Shown one piece after another: positions 45,382 to 53,756 of a DNA stretch of 64,000 bases. Position 1 is the first letter of the stretch. Every line of letters starts with the position of its first letter. Position numbers and translations under genes: made by a program. The DNA lies in assembly GCF_021729015.1 (NCBI RefSeq), contig NZ_JAJQQZ010000002.1, positions 558,001 to 622,000 on the forward strand. Reading direction: 5' to 3'. Origin of the DNA: Halobacterium rubrum. Its GTDB lineage: Archaea > Halobacteriota > Halobacteria > Halobacteriales > Halobacteriaceae. Below the pieces are notes generated by a model. It searched no databases. It was not told the origin of the DNA and saw only the letters and a program-made list of their open reading frames with translations.

Positions 45382-46132
45382 CGAACTCCCACCCCCGTAG
45401 CGACTGCCGCACGAAGTCCCCCGAGACGTCCCGGAAGAGGGCCTCGCTGCCGTCGTGGTCACCGAACTCGAACTCCCGGACGACCACCACCGGGGTCCCG
45501 CCGTCGCCCTCCCCGGAGACGAGGTTCGCCGCCGCCGCCAGCTCGTCCACGACGGCCTCCACGGTCACCTCGAGCTCGTGGCCGTCGCGGTCGGTCTCCC
45601 CCCGCCAGTCACGGGACGCCGGCAGCCCCGCCCAGCCCAGCGCCACGCCGCGCTGCCCGTGCCGGAACGGCCGCCCGGACGTGTCCGTCACCACGACCCC
45701 GACGTCGGCGTCCAGCCGTGACCGGATTCGCTCGGCACTCTCGCTGGGGTGCTCCGGCAGCAACAGGAGGTCCGCGCCGCCCGTGTTCGACCGGTCGATG
45801 CCGGCGTTGACGCCGACGTGCCCACAGGTCGCCTCCGTCAACAGGAACGGCGCCTCCATCACGACCTCGGTGGACTCCTCGAGGACCGCCTGCGCGAACC
45901 GGGGGTCCTTCTCGTCGCCGGTCGCGTCCTCGAGCCGACTGGCGATCTCTCGCGCGCGAGGACCAGCGGGGAAGTCCTCGAGGGACGCCGTTCGACCCTC
46001 GGCCTTCGAGACGACTGTGCTCGCCACGCAGACCACGTCGCCGTCGACGAGGTCCGCGCGCTCCGAGACGAGGGCGGCGAGGTCGGCGCCGGGCTCGACC
46101 TCCGGCAGCCCACCGACCGCGAACGCGTGCAT
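45368..46132 (-). CDS. cofE: coenzyme F420:L-glutamate ligase
   Basis: A 254-residue enzyme adding L-glutamates to F420-0 with GTP. Family segments are VDGDVVCVASTVVSKAEGR, GVNAGIDRSNTGGADLLLLP, VVVTDTSGRPFRHGQRGVAL and a C-terminal GDFVRQSLRGWEFD. The start at 46132 gives the normal length. It is divergent from the Nudix-eIF2B fusion and overlaps the F420-dependent oxidoreductase gene. Confidence 0.92.
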   Translation of the reverse strand: MHAFAVGGLPEVEPGADLAALVSERADLVDGDVVCVASTVVSKAEGRTASLEDFPAGPRAREIASRLEDATGDEKDPRFAQAVLEESTEVVMEAPFLLTEATCGHVGVNAGIDRSNTGGADLLLLPEHPSESAERIRSRLDADVGVVVTDTSGRPFRHGQRGVALGWAGLPASRDWRGETDRDGHELEVTVEAVVDELAAAANLVSGEGDGGTPVVVVREFEFGDHDGSEALFRDVSGDFVRQSLRGWEFDAGR

Positions 46133-46244
46133 ACCACTCGTTCGGGGTCGCCGGACAAAAGCCCCGGCGGTACCGGCGACGCCAGCCACCCCGGTCGCTC
46201 CCGCCGGGGAACCGTTCAAGCAACCGCGCGCCGACGGTTCCACC

Positions 46245-47462
46245 ATGGCAACGAACGTCGTGACCGTGTTCCTCCGACACGGCCCGGATGTCCTGCTGCT
46301 GGAACGCAGCGCCGATGTCGGCTCCTACCCCGGCCAGTGGGGCGCCGTCGCCGGCCACGCCGAAGGCGACCCGGCGGCTGCGGCACGCCGCGAACTCTGC
46401 GAGGAAGCCGGCGTCGACGACGCTGCGCTCGTCCGCCGCGGCGACCCCTTCGAGGTCGACGACCCCGAACACGACACGTGGCGCGTCCACCCGTTCCTCT
46501 TCGACGCCGCCGACCGCGACGTCGCGACGAACTGGGAGACCGCCAGCCACGAGTGGGTGGTACCGACCGAGATCCGGCGCCGCGACACCGTCCCCGAGCT
46601 CTGGCAGTCCTACGACGCCGTCCGGCCGACGGTCGAAACGGTCGCTGCCGACGACGAGCACGGGTCGGCGTACGTCTCGCTGCGCGCACTCGACGTGCTC
46701 CGCGACGAGGCCGCGCTGGCGGACGAGTATACGGCCGTCGCAGCAGTCGCCCGCGAGCTGTGCGACGCGAAGCCGGGGATGGCGGTGGTCCGGAACCGCG
46801 TGAACCGGGCGATGCACGAAGCCGACCGGACGCCGGCCGCCGTCGAAGCCAGCGCTCACGCCGTCGCCCGGGATGCGGTCGACGCCGACGAGCACGCTGC
46901 GGAACGAGCCGCCGACGAGCTGGCCGGCGCGTCGGCGGTGTTCACGCTCTCCCGGTCGGGGACCGTCGACGCAGCGCTGCGCACGGTTGACCCGGACCGG
47001 GTGGTCGTCGCGGCGTCACGCCCCGGCGGCGAGGGTGTCGCCGTCGCCGAGTCGTTCGCGACGACCGGCATCGACGTGACGCTGACGAGCGACGCGAACG
47101 TCCCGGCCGTCGTCGCCGACTGCGACGCCGTCCTCGTCGGTGCTGACGCGGTGCTCCCGGACGGCACCGTCGTCAACAAGGTCGGGACGCGGGCAGCGGC
47201 GCTGGCCGGGCGAGACGCCGGCGTTCCGGTGTTTGTGGCGTGTGCCGCCGACAAGATCGCGTCCGAGGAACGGGCGGTCGAGGCGGACGGCGACCCGCTG
47301 GCACTCTACGACGGTGACGCCGACCTCGCAGTCGAGAACCCGATTTTCGAGGCCGTGCCCGGCCGCCTCCTCGATGCCGTCGTCACCGAGGACGGCCCGC
47401 TTTCTGGGGACGACGTGGCGACGGCTGCCGACGAGCGACGGACGTGGGCCGACTGGGAGTGA
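46245..47462 (+). CDS. Nudix domain fused to eIF2B-like domain
   Basis: A 405-residue two-domain protein. Residues about 1-140 are a Nudix hydrolase with a complete box: GHAEGDPAAAARRELCEEAGV. Residues about 165-405 match the eIF2B alpha/beta/delta and ribose-1,5-bisphosphate isomerase superfamily, with VFTLSRSGTVDAALR, SDANVPAVVADCDAVLVGAD and the conserved LPDGTVVNKVGTRAAAL. The combination suggests hydrolysis of a nucleotide-sugar followed by sugar-phosphate isomerisation rather than translation initiation, but that is inference. The start at 46245 gives a proper Nudix N-terminus. Confidence 0.85.
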   Translation: MATNVVTVFLRHGPDVLLLERSADVGSYPGQWGAVAGHAEGDPAAAARRELCEEAGVDDAALVRRGDPFEVDDPEHDTWRVHPFLFDAADRDVATNWETASHEWVVPTEIRRRDTVPELWQSYDAVRPTVETVAADDEHGSAYVSLRALDVLRDEAALADEYTAVAAVARELCDAKPGMAVVRNRVNRAMHEADRTPAAVEASAHAVARDAVDADEHAAERAADELAGASAVFTLSRSGTVDAALRTVDPDRVVVAASRPGGEGVAVAESFATTGIDVTLTSDANVPAVVADCDAVLVGADAVLPDGTVVNKVGTRAAALAGRDAGVPVFVACAADKIASEERAVEADGDPLALYDGDADLAVENPIFEAVPGRLLDAVVTEDGPLSGDDVATAADERRTWADWE

Positions 47463-47783
47463 AAGGGTCTTGTCCGGGGCTGCCGAAGGTGGCCGTGGGC
47501 GACGGTGACGAGGAGTTACCCCCTCCGAGCCCCTTGTGACGAGGCCTCTCTCCCGAGTCGCCCGCTCTCGGAACTCGCGAGCGGCGGCTGCGGCGAGCCG
47601 GAGCTGTGGCCGTGCGTGAGGCCCCGCCGTCGACCGTAGCGAACAGGCGGCTCGGCTTCGTCGTCGACGGAGTGGTCGCCGCGCTCCCGCCCAGGCACCC
47701 CGCCGCGGGACTCAGTGCACGCCACGGGCTGGTCCCGCTCTCGTACTTGAACCGTCGTGTCGTGTGGACGGCGGGAACGCCGG
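47463..47783. other. non-coding gap, nothing recognised
   Basis: 321 nt between the convergent Nudix-eIF2B and engB genes. Both strands have short open frames with no family resemblance, no start signal and ordinary GC-rich shadow composition. A TATA-like gtacttgaacc lies near 47742 without a gene to serve. I see no RNA gene. Confidence 0.4.
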
Positions 47784-48404
47784 CTAGCTGAAGAACTGCT
47801 TGAGGTCGTCGCGCTTCGCGGTCTCGAAGTGGCTGTTGACCGCGTCCTCCAGCGCGGTGATCTTCCCCTTCTTGGCCGTGATGGGCGCGATGACGTCCTG
47901 CCACTGCTCCCACGGCGGGTACAGGCCCAGGCGGTCCGCGATGTCGTTCAGGCGCTCGTCGCGGTCGTCGACCTTGTCCATCTTGTTGACGGCGACCACC
48001 GGCTGGATGCCGAGGTCCTCGAGGAGGTAGTACAGCTCCACGACGTGCGGAATCTCGTCCTCGCCACTGTGGCGGTCGATGATGTCGACGGCGGCCTTCC
48101 CGTCGAGGACGAGGATGCCGACCATGACGTTGTCGGCGTACTCTTCGACGTACTGGACGACCTCCGTCTTGATCGCCTCCTCGTGGCCGTCCTCGACGCC
48201 CTGCATGTACCCGAACCCGGGCAGGTCGGTGAGCATGAAGTCCTCGCTCGCCCAGTCGAAGTGGTTCGGCTGCCGGGTGACGCCGGGCTTCTGGCCGGTC
48301 GGCACCTGGTGGCCGGTGAGCTCCCGCATCAGCGTCGACTTCCCGACGTTCGACCGGCCGACGAGCACCACCTCGTCGGTCCGGTCGGGCCGATTCTCGA
48401 ACAT
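47784..48404 (-). CDS. engB: EngB-type GTP-binding protein
   Basis: A 206-residue TRAFAC GTPase related to bacterial ribosome-assembly factor EngB/YsxC. G1 is [21 protein letters not shown]3 is [11 protein letters not shown], and G4 is [11 protein letters not shown], with an ITAKKG G5-like turn. ATG 48404 gives [11 protein letters not shown]; a GTG two codons upstream is possible. It is divergent from the SIMPL gene. Confidence 0.92.
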   Translation of the reverse strand: MFENRPDRTDEVVLVGRSNVGKSTLMRELTGHQVPTGQKPGVTRQPNHFDWASEDFMLTDLPGFGYMQGVEDGHEEAIKTEVVQYVEEYADNVMVGILVLDGKAAVDIIDRHSGEDEIPHVVELYYLLEDLGIQPVVAVNKMDKVDDRDERLNDIADRLGLYPPWEQWQDVIAPITAKKGKITALEDAVNSHFETAKRDDLKQFFS

Positions 48405-48515
48405 ACCCACGGTAGCCCGCGAACCCGGTTAAGTCGTGCGTCCCGGGACGACGGTCAAACCGCCGTTTGAGCCCGAGGGAGCTTCAAGCCCCATCGTGTC
48501 GTAGACCAGCACGCA

Positions 48516-49271
48516 ATGGAATCCAAGACTGCCCTGAGTGCGGTCCTCGTGGCCGGGCTGCTCGTCGCTGCCGGCGTCGCCGGCGCGGTGACGCTCGGCG
48601 CGGGGCCGGCCTCCGCGAACCAGCCAGCCGACTCGTCGAAGTCCATCACCGTCTCCGCGTCCGGCGACGTCGAGGCCACGCCCGACCAGGCGGTCGTCCG
48701 CGTGGCCGTGACGGCGACGGGCAACGACTCCACCACGGTCCGCGAGGAGCTCGCCACGGACGTCCAGTCGGTCCGTGACGCTCTCGAGGAGTACGGCGTC
48801 CCCAGCGACGGGATTCGCACCGCGTACTTCGACATCCGCCAGGAGCGCGAACGCACCCGCAGCGGCACCGAGTACGGCGACTACCGCGGCGTCCACGCGC
48901 TCGAAATCACCACCGACGACACCGAAGCGGCCGGCGAACTGATCGACCTCGCGGTCGACAACGGCGCCGACCAGATCGACGGCGTGTCGTTCACGCTCTC
49001 CGAGGAGAAGCGCGAACAGCTCCACAACGATGCGCTCGAGGCCGCAATGGGCAACGCCGAGACGCGCGCCGACACGCTCGCGTCCTCGGGGGACCTCGCG
49101 GTGACCGGAGTCCACTCCATCCACTCTGCCGACACCGGCTACCGGCCGTACCGCATGGAGACAGCCTACGTCTCCGCTGCCGGTGACGCCGCCGGCGGTA
49201 CCGCCGTCCAGTCTGGGCCCGTGACGGTCACGGCCGACGTACGCGTCACCTACAACGCCACCTCGGCGTAA
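48516..49271 (+). CDS. SIMPL-domain (DUF541) exported protein
   Basis: A 251-residue protein with a Sec-type signal or anchor (TALSAVLVAGLLVAAGVAGA). The SIMPL domain begins ITVSASGDVEATPDQAVVRV and has the characteristic EYGVPSDGIRTAYFDIRQER and DNGADQIDGVSFTLSEEKRE. The family is found outside the cytoplasm in bacteria and archaea with no firm biochemical role. There is no lipobox, so it should be secreted or held by the N-terminal helix. Confidence 0.88.
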   Translation: MESKTALSAVLVAGLLVAAGVAGAVTLGAGPASANQPADSSKSITVSASGDVEATPDQAVVRVAVTATGNDSTTVREELATDVQSVRDALEEYGVPSDGIRTAYFDIRQERERTRSGTEYGDYRGVHALEITTDDTEAAGELIDLAVDNGADQIDGVSFTLSEEKREQLHNDALEAAMGNAETRADTLASSGDLAVTGVHSIHSADTGYRPYRMETAYVSAAGDAAGGTAVQSGPVTVTADVRVTYNATSA

Positions 49272-49350
49272 TCGGGTCACGCCTGCGGCCGCCGCGACCT
49301 CGTCCTCCCACCGCCGAACGCTTTTCTTCGCCCCTCTGCAAGCGGGAGTC

Positions 49351-50649
49351 GTGCGACTCGTCCAGGTGACCGTCCCCGCCGGAAAACGCGACGCGGTGCT
49401 CGCCGCGCTCGAGGACGAGGGCATCGACTACGTCGTGACCGACGAGACCGGCAGCCGCGAGTACACCGCCGTCGTGCACTTCCCGCTGCCGACGGAGGCG
49501 GTCGGTGACGTCCTCGACTCCCTGCGGTCGGTCGGCCTCTCAGAGGACGCCTACACGGTCGTCCTGAACGCCGAAACGGTCGTCTCCCGGCAGTTCGACG
49601 AACTCGAAGAGCGGTACGCACGCGACGAGGACTCCGACGGCGACCGCATCGCCCGCGAGGAGCTGGTGGCGCGCGCCGAAGACCTCGCGCCGAGCCGCGG
49701 GACGTACGCCGTCCTGACGGTCGTCAGCACGGTCATCGCGACCGCCGGCCTCCTGCTGGACTCGCCGGCGACCGTCGTCGGGTCGATGGTCATCGCGCCC
49801 CTGCTGGGGCCGGCGATGTCGGCGAGCGTCGGCACCGTCGTCGACGACGACGACCTATTTCTGCGCGGTGTCCAGCTCCAGTTCGTCGGCATCGCCCTCG
49901 CCGTCGTCGGCGCCGCCGCGTTCGCGTTCCTCGTCAAGTACACACACGTCGTCCCGCCCGGCCTCGACGTGCTGTCGCTGTCGGAAGTCCGCGAGCGCCT
50001 CCGTCCGGACTTCCTCTCGCTGGTCGTCGCGCTCGGTGCGGGCGTCGCCGGCGTCTACAGCCTGATGACCGGCGTCTCGTCGGCGCTCGTCGGCGTCGCC
50101 ATCGCCGTGGCGCTCATCCCGCCGGCCGCCACCGTCGGCATCGGACTCGCGTGGGGCGTGCCGACGCTCGCGGTCGGGTCCGGGATTCTCGTCGCCGTGA
50201 ACGTCCTCTCCATCAACCTCGCCGCACTCGTCGTGCTCTGGTACTCCGGCTACCGCCCGCAGAAGTTCTTCGACGTCGGCGAGGCCCGCGCCGCGCTCGT
50301 CAAGCGCGTCGCCACGCTCGCCGTCGCCATCGCCGTCCTCTCGGCGTTCCTCGGCGGCGTCACCTTCGCCTCCTTCGAGGCCGCCGAAACCGAACAGGCC
50401 GTCGACCGCGCCATCGACGACGTGACCGCGCAAGCCGAGTACGCCAGAGTCTCGCTCATCGACGTCCAGTTCCAGTACGAGCGCGGCCTCGTCTCCCGCC
50501 AGCCACAGTCCGTCGTCGTCACGCTCGGCGTCCCACCCGGCGACGAGTACCCCGACCTCGCCGGGAAACTCGCCACCCGAATCGAAGTCCGCACCGGTCA
50601 GGACCTCACCGTCGAAGTCCGGTACGTGCAGGTCGAACGAGCCGCGTAG
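49351..50649 (+). CDS. DUF389 family membrane protein
   Basis: A 432-residue protein. It has an N-terminal cytoplasmic ferredoxin-like region (MRLVQVTVPAGKRDAVLAAL), then about six to seven helices with the DUF389 signature SPATVVGSMVIAPLLGPAMS, and ALVGVAIAVALIPPAATVGI. A C-terminal soluble domain follows from about residue 335. The start is GTG 49351. Family function is unknown; a transporter or channel is likely from the fold. Confidence 0.9.
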   Translation: MRLVQVTVPAGKRDAVLAALEDEGIDYVVTDETGSREYTAVVHFPLPTEAVGDVLDSLRSVGLSEDAYTVVLNAETVVSRQFDELEERYARDEDSDGDRIAREELVARAEDLAPSRGTYAVLTVVSTVIATAGLLLDSPATVVGSMVIAPLLGPAMSASVGTVVDDDDLFLRGVQLQFVGIALAVVGAAAFAFLVKYTHVVPPGLDVLSLSEVRERLRPDFLSLVVALGAGVAGVYSLMTGVSSALVGVAIAVALIPPAATVGIGLAWGVPTLAVGSGILVAVNVLSINLAALVVLWYSGYRPQKFFDVGEARAALVKRVATLAVAIAVLSAFLGGVTFASFEAAETEQAVDRAIDDVTAQAEYARVSLIDVQFQYERGLVSRQPQSVVVTLGVPPGDEYPDLAGKLATRIEVRTGQDLTVEVRYVQVERAA

Positions 50650-50865
50650 CCACACCGGACGGCAGCGCCGCAGCGCCGTCTCCGCCCGCCGCTCGTCGAA
50701 ACGACCCAGTTCGGACTCGGTGACGTCGACGCTCGCGCAATCCGGCACGACGCCACCCGCTGCGAATTCCCCTCTCAGACGGTCCAGTGGCGGCGTTCTC
50801 CGACACCTCCGACTTGGCGGCGTCCCGTCCCAACGGGTAAGTGGCGAGAACGAGTACCGCGACCC

Positions 50866-51186
50866 ATGAGCACGGACGCCAGCGACTCTCGGGAACCGAC
50901 GGCCGCGGCGCTCCGGAGCCGAGTCGCGGCCACACTCGACAGCGAGTTCCCCGACCTCGGCGGCGGGAAGCGAGTGGTTCGACGCGTGAACGCGGACACC
51001 GGCGTCGTCACGTTGTCGTTCAGCTGCGGGTGCTCGGACGGCGTCTCGGCGGACACCGAGCGCGCAATCGAGAACACGCTCGTCACGGAACTCGACGTCG
51101 TCACCGGCATCACGACCGAATCGGGCTGTGGCTGTGGGTCCACGGACCATAGCACGGACGAAACCGGCCCCAAAGCACCGTTCTAG
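50866..51186 (+). CDS. small Cys-rich NifU C-terminal-like protein
   Basis: A 106-residue acidic protein. Its middle reads VVTLSFSCGCSDGVSADTER followed by AIENTLVTELDVVTGIT, similar in order to the NifU C-terminal Fe-S scaffold domain ('GAC-GC-S...L...IE..L....P.V..V'). Here CGC replaces CxxC, and a second GCGCG cluster lies near residue 90. It could bind a metal or Fe-S cluster, but the match is weak. The gene ends 30 nt before the tandem array. I see nothing in the gap 50650-50865. Confidence 0.5.
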   Translation: MSTDASDSREPTAAALRSRVAATLDSEFPDLGGGKRVVRRVNADTGVVTLSFSCGCSDGVSADTERAIENTLVTELDVVTGITTESGCGCGSTDHSTDETGPKAPF

Positions 51187-51216
51187 CGCGCTCGCCGTTC
51201 ACACACTGCGGTTCTC

Positions 51217-51441
51217 ACTCCCTGCGGTCGTTCCGAACCGCGCACTCCCTGCGGTCGTTCCGAACCGCGCACTCCCTGCGGTCGTTCCGAACCGCGCACT
51301 CCCTGCGGTCGTTCCGAACCGCGCACTCCCTGCGGTCGTTCCGAACCGCGCACTCCCTGCGGTCGTTCCGAACCGCGCACTCCCTGCGGTCGTTCCGAAC
51401 CGCGCACTCCCTGCGGTCGTTCCGAACCGCGCACTCCCTCC
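51217..51441. repeat. 27-bp tandem repeat array (8 full units plus a partial)
   Basis: Eight identical 27-bp units start at 51217, 51244, 51271, 51298, 51325, 51352, 51379 and 51406, each beginning actccctgcggtcgttcc and ending gaaccgcgc; a ninth breaks off at 51441. Every unit junction offers an inverted repeat GCGGT/ACCGC. It sits in the convergent gap between the NifU-like gene and the GTPase gene. There are no unique spacers, so it is not CRISPR. Confidence 0.93.
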
Positions 51442-51490
51442 GACCCACGCTACTACTGCTCGCGCATCGCTACGCTCCGCGCTCGCGTTT

Positions 51491-51527
51491 CGAGGTTCTC
51501 ACTCCCTGCGGTCGTTCCGAACCTCGC
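51491..51527. repeat. isolated palindromic relative of the 27-bp unit
   Basis: A single copy with the same core (ctcactccctgcggtcgttc) but different arms: CGAGGTT at 51491-51497 and AACCTCG at 51520-51526. The first array unit has GCGGTT/AACCGC arms instead. It touches the stop codon of the GTPase gene, so it may work as a terminator for it. Confidence 0.75.
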
Positions 51528-52510
51528 TACTCCTCGAACGGCAGTTCCGGCTCGTGGCCGGCAGCCTCGACGGCGGCCGCGAGCGTCTCCTCGACGCCCT
51601 CGTCGTCCTCGACGCTCATGTAACAGTCCGCCTCCACGTCCGTCGAGAGGTCGGACTTGCTGCAGACCGTGACCAGCGGCGCGTCGTCGAACCGGTCGGC
51701 GACCTCCGCGCGGAGCGCGCGCTGGTCGTCGAGGGGGTAGCCGCAGGTGGCGCTGGCGTCGACGAAGAACAGGATGACGTCTCCGACGTGGGAGAGCGCC
51801 GACACCGCCTGGTCCTCGATCTCGTTGCGTTCGTCCGCGGGCCGGTCGAGCAGCCCCGGCGTGTCGACGAGCTGCCAGGTGACGCGCTCGTGCTCGAAGT
51901 GCCCGATGTCGACGGACTTCGTCGTGAACGGGTACTCGGCGGTCTCGATGTTCGCGTTCGTCACGGCGTTCACGAACGACGACTTCCCGACGTTCGGGTA
52001 GCCCGCGACCACGACGGTCGGCACGTCCGGCCGGATGTCCGGGATGGTCTTGAGGGCGTCACGGGCCGCGCCGACGGCCGCGAGGTCGTCTTCGACCTGG
52101 TTCATCACCGACCCCATGCGCGCGAACCCCTGCTTGCGGAGCTTGCGGGCTTCCTCGGCGTCGTTCGGGAGCCGGCCGATGTACTCGCGGCCGAGGTCGT
52201 GGGTCTTCGAGGACGCCCACGACAGCTCCGAGAGGTGCTGGCGGAGCTCGTCGACGCCGTCCTCGCTGGCGAACTCCTCGCGGAGGATGGCGTCCGCGAG
52301 CTCGCCGTAGAACGGGTCCACGTGGTCGAAGTCCGGCCACTCCGTGACGACGTTGTGGAGGTTGTCGCCGAGGATGTTCGACGCCGTCTGGAGCATCGAC
52401 TGCTGTGCTTCCACGCCCTGCTTCGCGCGCCCGGCCCGGGCCGCCCGCGAGAACGCCTTGTCGAGGAGTTCCTCCGACGTGGGCGTCGTCGGCAGGCTCT
52501 CGAAAATCAT
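51527..52510 (-). CDS. NOG1/Obg-related GTP-binding protein
   Basis: A 327-residue GTPase with an N-terminal helical region (residues 1-160) like eukaryotic NOG1, which acts in 60S assembly. G1 is VVVAGYPNVGKSSFVNAVTN, then TTKSVDIGHFEHERVTWQLV (G2-G3 region), LVDTPGLLDRPADERNEIE and a late VCSKSDLS (G4). Haloarchaea carry this short form without the long eukaryotic tail. The stop codon lies in the repeat copy at 51491-51527. Confidence 0.88.
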   Translation of the reverse strand: MIFESLPTTPTSEELLDKAFSRAARAGRAKQGVEAQQSMLQTASNILGDNLHNVVTEWPDFDHVDPFYGELADAILREEFASEDGVDELRQHLSELSWASSKTHDLGREYIGRLPNDAEEARKLRKQGFARMGSVMNQVEDDLAAVGAARDALKTIPDIRPDVPTVVVAGYPNVGKSSFVNAVTNANIETAEYPFTTKSVDIGHFEHERVTWQLVDTPGLLDRPADERNEIEDQAVSALSHVGDVILFFVDASATCGYPLDDQRALRAEVADRFDDAPLVTVCSKSDLSTDVEADCYMSVEDDEGVEETLAAAVEAAGHEPELPFEE

Positions 52511-52590
52511 AGCACAGGATTCGCGACCGAGACGTAAAAGGCCACGTATCCCCGCGCGAGGCTTTTCAGCCGCCGCGACCTGAGGGACGT

Positions 52591-52947
52591 ATGGTCAACT
52601 GGCGTGCGGTCCTCGTCGGGTTCGGCGTGGAACTGGTACTGGGACTGTTCGCGTTCGCGCTCCCCGGCATCGGGCACGCGGCGGCGGGGCTCGTCGGCGG
52701 GTTCGTCGCCGGCTGGATGGCCGCCGAGGGCGTCTGGAGCGGCGCCGTCCACGGCCTGCTCGCGGGCGCGCTCGGCGGCGTCGTCGTTGTATCGGTGCTC
52801 GTGCTGGCGAGCCTCGTGGCGGGGCTCGCGTTCGCGCCGGCCGGCGCGCTCGGGTTCGGCGTCGCGGCGCTCTCGCTGGTCGTGTTCTTCGCGCTCGCCG
52901 TCGACAGCGCCGTCGCCGGCGCCGTCGGCGGCCTGCTCGCGGACTGA
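52591..52947 (+). CDS. DUF5518-like membrane protein
   Basis: A 118-residue protein with four hydrophobic helices, Gly/Ala/Val-rich (WRAVLVGFGVELVLGLFAFA, then AAAGLVGGFVAGWMAAEG and two more). It fits the haloarchaeal DUF5518 group, small four-helix proteins with Gly-zipper packing. Function unknown. It is divergent from the GTPase gene and convergent with hisE. Confidence 0.7.
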   Translation: MVNWRAVLVGFGVELVLGLFAFALPGIGHAAAGLVGGFVAGWMAAEGVWSGAVHGLLAGALGGVVVVSVLVLASLVAGLAFAPAGALGFGVAALSLVVFFALAVDSAVAGAVGGLLAD

Positions 52948-52955
52948 CCCGACGC

Positions 52956-53258
52956 CTACCGCCGGGCGTCGAGTTCGTCCAGCAGGTCGTCGACGTCCAT
53001 GTCGTGCTGGGCGAGCACGACGAGCATGTGGTAGACGATGTCCGCGCCCTCGTGTGCGAGCTCGTCGGTGTCGCCGTCCTTCGCGGCGAGCAGGAACTCC
53101 GTGGCCTCCTCGCCGAGCTTCTCGAGCGCTTCGTTCTCCCCCTTCTCGTCGTCCTCGACCAGCAGCTGCGCCGTGTACGAGTCCTCGGGCATCCGTTCCT
53201 TGCGGTCCTCGATGACGTCGAACAGCTCCCGGAGGACGGCGTCGCTGCCATCGTTCAT
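52956..53258 (-). CDS. hisE: phosphoribosyl-ATP diphosphatase
   Basis: A 100-residue MazG-like enzyme for the second step of histidine synthesis (PR-ATP to PR-AMP). Typical HisE segments are LRELFDVIEDRKERMPEDSY, KLGEEATEFLLAAKDGD and HEGADIVYHMLVVLAQHDMD, containing the Glu/Asp metal ligands. HisI is not fused. It starts in the last 4 nt of the DUF151 gene. Confidence 0.93.
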   Translation of the reverse strand: MNDGSDAVLRELFDVIEDRKERMPEDSYTAQLLVEDDEKGENEALEKLGEEATEFLLAAKDGDTDELAHEGADIVYHMLVVLAQHDMDVDDLLDELDARR

Positions 53259-53701
53259 ACGCCCATCACCTCGCGGACGTCCCGGAGGTCGTCGAACCCG
53301 CTCGGGGCACGAGCGCCCTCCTCGAAGACGTCCTCGTCGACTTCCACGGGGGCGTTCGTGCGCGCCGCGAGCGCCAGCGAGTCGCTCGGCCGGGCGTCGA
53401 GGACGGTGCTCCCGCGCGGCGTCTCGACGTGGAGGTCCGCGATGTACGTGCCCTCCTCGACGTCCGAGACGACGACGCGGTCGACGCGACCGCCCAGCTC
53501 CTCCATCACGTCCAGCGTGAGGTCGTGGGTGAGCGGCCGGCCGATGTCCGTCGCGTCCAGACCGCGCGCGATGCTCGCGGCCTCCTCGAACCCGACGAAG
53601 ATGGGGAGGACGTTCTCGCGGTCGTCGGCGCCGAGGACGACCACCGCGACCGTGCCGTCGGGCGTGTCGGCCACCCGGACGGCGTCGATGTGCGCCTTCA
53701 T
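53255..53701 (-). CDS. DUF151 (bifunctional-nuclease-like) protein
   Basis: A 148-residue protein of the DUF151 family: VLGADDRENVLPIFVGFEEA, DIGRPLTHDLTLDVMEELGG and LDARPSDSLALAARTNAPVE are diagnostic. Plant and Thermotoga members are reported or modelled as nucleases; the archaeal role is untested. The start at 53701 is the family start. It overlaps hisE by ATGA. Confidence 0.88.
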   Translation of the reverse strand: MKAHIDAVRVADTPDGTVAVVVLGADDRENVLPIFVGFEEAASIARGLDATDIGRPLTHDLTLDVMEELGGRVDRVVVSDVEEGTYIADLHVETPRGSTVLDARPSDSLALAARTNAPVEVDEDVFEEGARAPSGFDDLRDVREVMGV

Positions 53702-53756
53702 ACCACTACCTCCGGCTGCGCGGACAAAAGACTGCCTCCGTCTCCGGTCGCTGTCG

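Noticed and set aside
51217-51441. CRISPR array
   Set aside because: The units are directly contiguous 27-mers with no unique spacers and no cas genes nearby.
51128-52537. 469-codon frame through the tandem array
   Set aside because: The repeats translate into a perfect peptide repeat only because 27 is a multiple of 3; the remainder is antisense to the GTPase gene.
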